Assembly (NCBI GenBank): GCA_016183175.1
Contig: JACPFC010000026.1
Span: 1-41,906 of the forward strand
Source: Deltaproteobacteria bacterium
GTDB taxonomy: Bacteria; UBA10199; SBBF01
DNA: 41,906 nt
Reading direction: 5' to 3'
Position numbers and translations under genes: made by a program. Every line of letters starts with the position of its first letter. Position 1 is the first letter of the stretch. The notes under the pieces are model-generated. The model was not told the DNA's origin. It made no database searches and was given only the letters and a program-made list of their open reading frames with translations. This document shows, piece after piece, positions 41,046 through 41,906 of the stretch.

Positions 41046-41906
41046 GTTTAGCCTCATCGGTTCGATGGTCCAGACAGCTTTGACGCAACAGTTCCAGTCC
41101 AAAGTCGACCTCGGCATTCCGGTTGTCGGTGCGCCATCCCTGGCATTCCCGGCTGTCCCTGACATGGCATCGGTAGGCCTCTTCATAAAAACCGTTGTTC
41201 TGAAGACCTTCGGCAAGGGTATATCCGGCCATCGCCAGATCCGGGGCGGTCACGAACTCGATCAATCGCAGGATGTCCCGATCCAGTGATCTCTTCCAGC
41301 GATCCACCGTGTCCTGGAATATGCCCTGTTGGGGCACTCCCTCCTGATTACTGTTGGGAAGCCAGGCCCCACCGTCCGGCGCGACGAAATTCTTCGTATC
41401 AATCATCCCGGACCGGTAGTCGATCTCCAGGAAATCACACAGGCGACGTGTTGCCTTTTCGGGATCCTTGACCAGTTGTTCATAGGTCAGGATATGGAGA
41501 CGTCCCTTGAATAGATCCATCCCCTGATAATGACGCGCGAAGGCGACCTGTTTGCGCCAGCAACGGGCGAACGAAAGGATCAGGGCGACAAGCGACCTGT
41601 CCTTGGGATATTGATAGAGGGGGTTGGTGTGGACCGCCTGCATGAGACGCAGATGCGAGGAAATACAGGCGCGGACATCGCGCAAAATCACCATGAAGCG
41701 GGCCTCGGGAAAACTCCTTGCGATCGGCGCAAAGAACTCGATGGCCCAATTATCATTGAAGCCGACCCAGGCCGCCTCGGGGCGCTGATGGGCAAGGCGA
41801 ATCATCCGGAGACCTGAATCCAGAAGTTGTCGGTACGTCTCTCCCTTCAGGTGGTCAATCAGCGGGATTAGGCGAGGTGATGAGAAACTCATCCGCTTCA
41901 CCTGGG
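40978..41906 (-). CDS. Sulfotransferase-family protein, 5' end beyond window
   Basis: The visible part matches the Sulfotransfer_1/3 superfamily. The 3'-phosphate-binding segment FMVILRDVRACISSHLRL (R-D-x-R-x5-S pattern) is followed by ILTYEQLVKDPEKATRRLCDFLEI, the strongly conserved region after it. The N-terminal 5'-PSB loop (RSGTT type) is missing, and the frame stays open to the right edge with a possible GTG at 41901 that is probably internal, so the gene is partial here. A substrate such as a glycan hydroxyl, with PAPS as donor, is expected for the family. It lies convergent to and overlaps the phosphatase, and it may belong to a neighbouring unit rather than the polysaccharide operon. 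Confidence 0.82.
   Translation of the reverse strand, partial: QVKRMSFSSPRLIPLIDHLKGETYRQLLDSGLRMIRLAHQRPEAAWVGFNDNWAIEFFAPIARSFPEARFMVILRDVRACISSHLRLMQAVHTNPLYQYPKDRSLVALILSFARCWRKQVAFARHYQGMDLFKGRLHILTYEQLVKDPEKATRRLCDFLEIDYRSGMIDTKNFVAPDGGAWLPNSNQEGVPQQGIFQDTVDRWKRSLDRDILRLIEFVTAPDLAMAGYTLAEGLQNNGFYEEAYRCHVRDSRECQGWRTDNRNAEVDFGLELLRQSCLDHRTDEAKLIERCFLFPEVYRALLDKSPLL

Overview
This 41.9 kb window is almost entirely one polysaccharide/glycolipid biosynthesis locus from a Gram-negative bacterium. About 38 consecutive genes are read leftward (minus strand) from about 39.6 kb to the left edge. Most are packed with 4-base ATGA/GTGA/TTGA overlaps or gaps of a few bases, so the locus looks like one very long, translationally coupled operon. 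Only one gene is read rightward, a purple-acid-phosphatase-like protein at 39.5-41.0 kb, followed by a partial minus-strand sulfotransferase at the right edge. I see no rRNA, tRNA, CRISPR, insertion sequence or integrase, and no stretch over 300 bases without a gene. A CMP-KDO-synthetase-like gene, heptose-pathway genes, a Wzx-like flippase and a ligase/polymerase-like protein indicate an LPS/O-antigen or capsule-type glycan. The taxon cannot be fixed from the sequence; an uncultured proteobacterium or Nitrospirota-like lineage would fit but is a guess.

Layout in transcription order, right to left. 39.6-36.2 kb: a large GT-B-like transferase and a Wzx-like flippase. 36.2-27.5 kb: a sugar-precursor block with a pyruvate-kinase-like protein fused to an ATP-sulfurylase-like domain, a SIS isomerase, a transaldolase-like enzyme, two sugar epimerases, a nucleotidyltransferase-PfkB kinase fusion (HldE-like with swapped domain order), a Gfo/Idh/MocA oxidoreductase, an SDR and a GmhB-type phosphatase. 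27.5-25.4 kb: a split TPP-dependent E1 alpha/beta pair without E2 or E3. 25.4-19.6 kb: a methyltransferase, then a lipid-linked-sugar module (DPM-like GT2, two paired membrane/winged-helix proteins, a YbhN/LPG-synthase-type membrane protein and a GT-C-like membrane transferase). 19.6-13.0 kb: a KdsB-like CMP-sugar synthetase, a methyltransferase-like protein, two radical SAM enzymes, an SDR and a second large GT-B-like protein. 13.0-8.8 kb: Gfo/Idh/MocA, a GmhA-like SIS isomerase, a D-2-hydroxyacid dehydrogenase, an IMPase-family phosphatase and an HpcH/HpaI aldolase. 8.8-3.1 kb: a GNAT acyltransferase, a NodB-like deacetylase, a Wzy/WaaL-like membrane protein, a GT2 and a GT4. 3.1-0 kb: a TIM-barrel hydrolase-like protein, a sugar-binding protein and the ATPase of a sugar ABC importer cut by the left edge.

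The genes suggest two activated-sugar routes. One is heptose-like: transaldolase, SIS isomerase, kinase/nucleotidyltransferase, GmhB, then epimerases. The other may make a ulosonic-acid-like sugar: isomerase, dehydrogenases, pyruvate-type aldolase, phosphatase, CMP activation. These would feed GT2, GT4, GT-B and GT-C transferases, with acetylation, deacetylation, methylation and radical-SAM tailoring, then flipping and polymerisation or ligation. The most unusual points are the pyruvate kinase/ATP-sulfurylase-like fusion, the swapped HldE-like architecture, the winged-helix membrane pair, and the orphan E1 alpha/beta pair. Assignments are from motifs read by eye; no database search was run.
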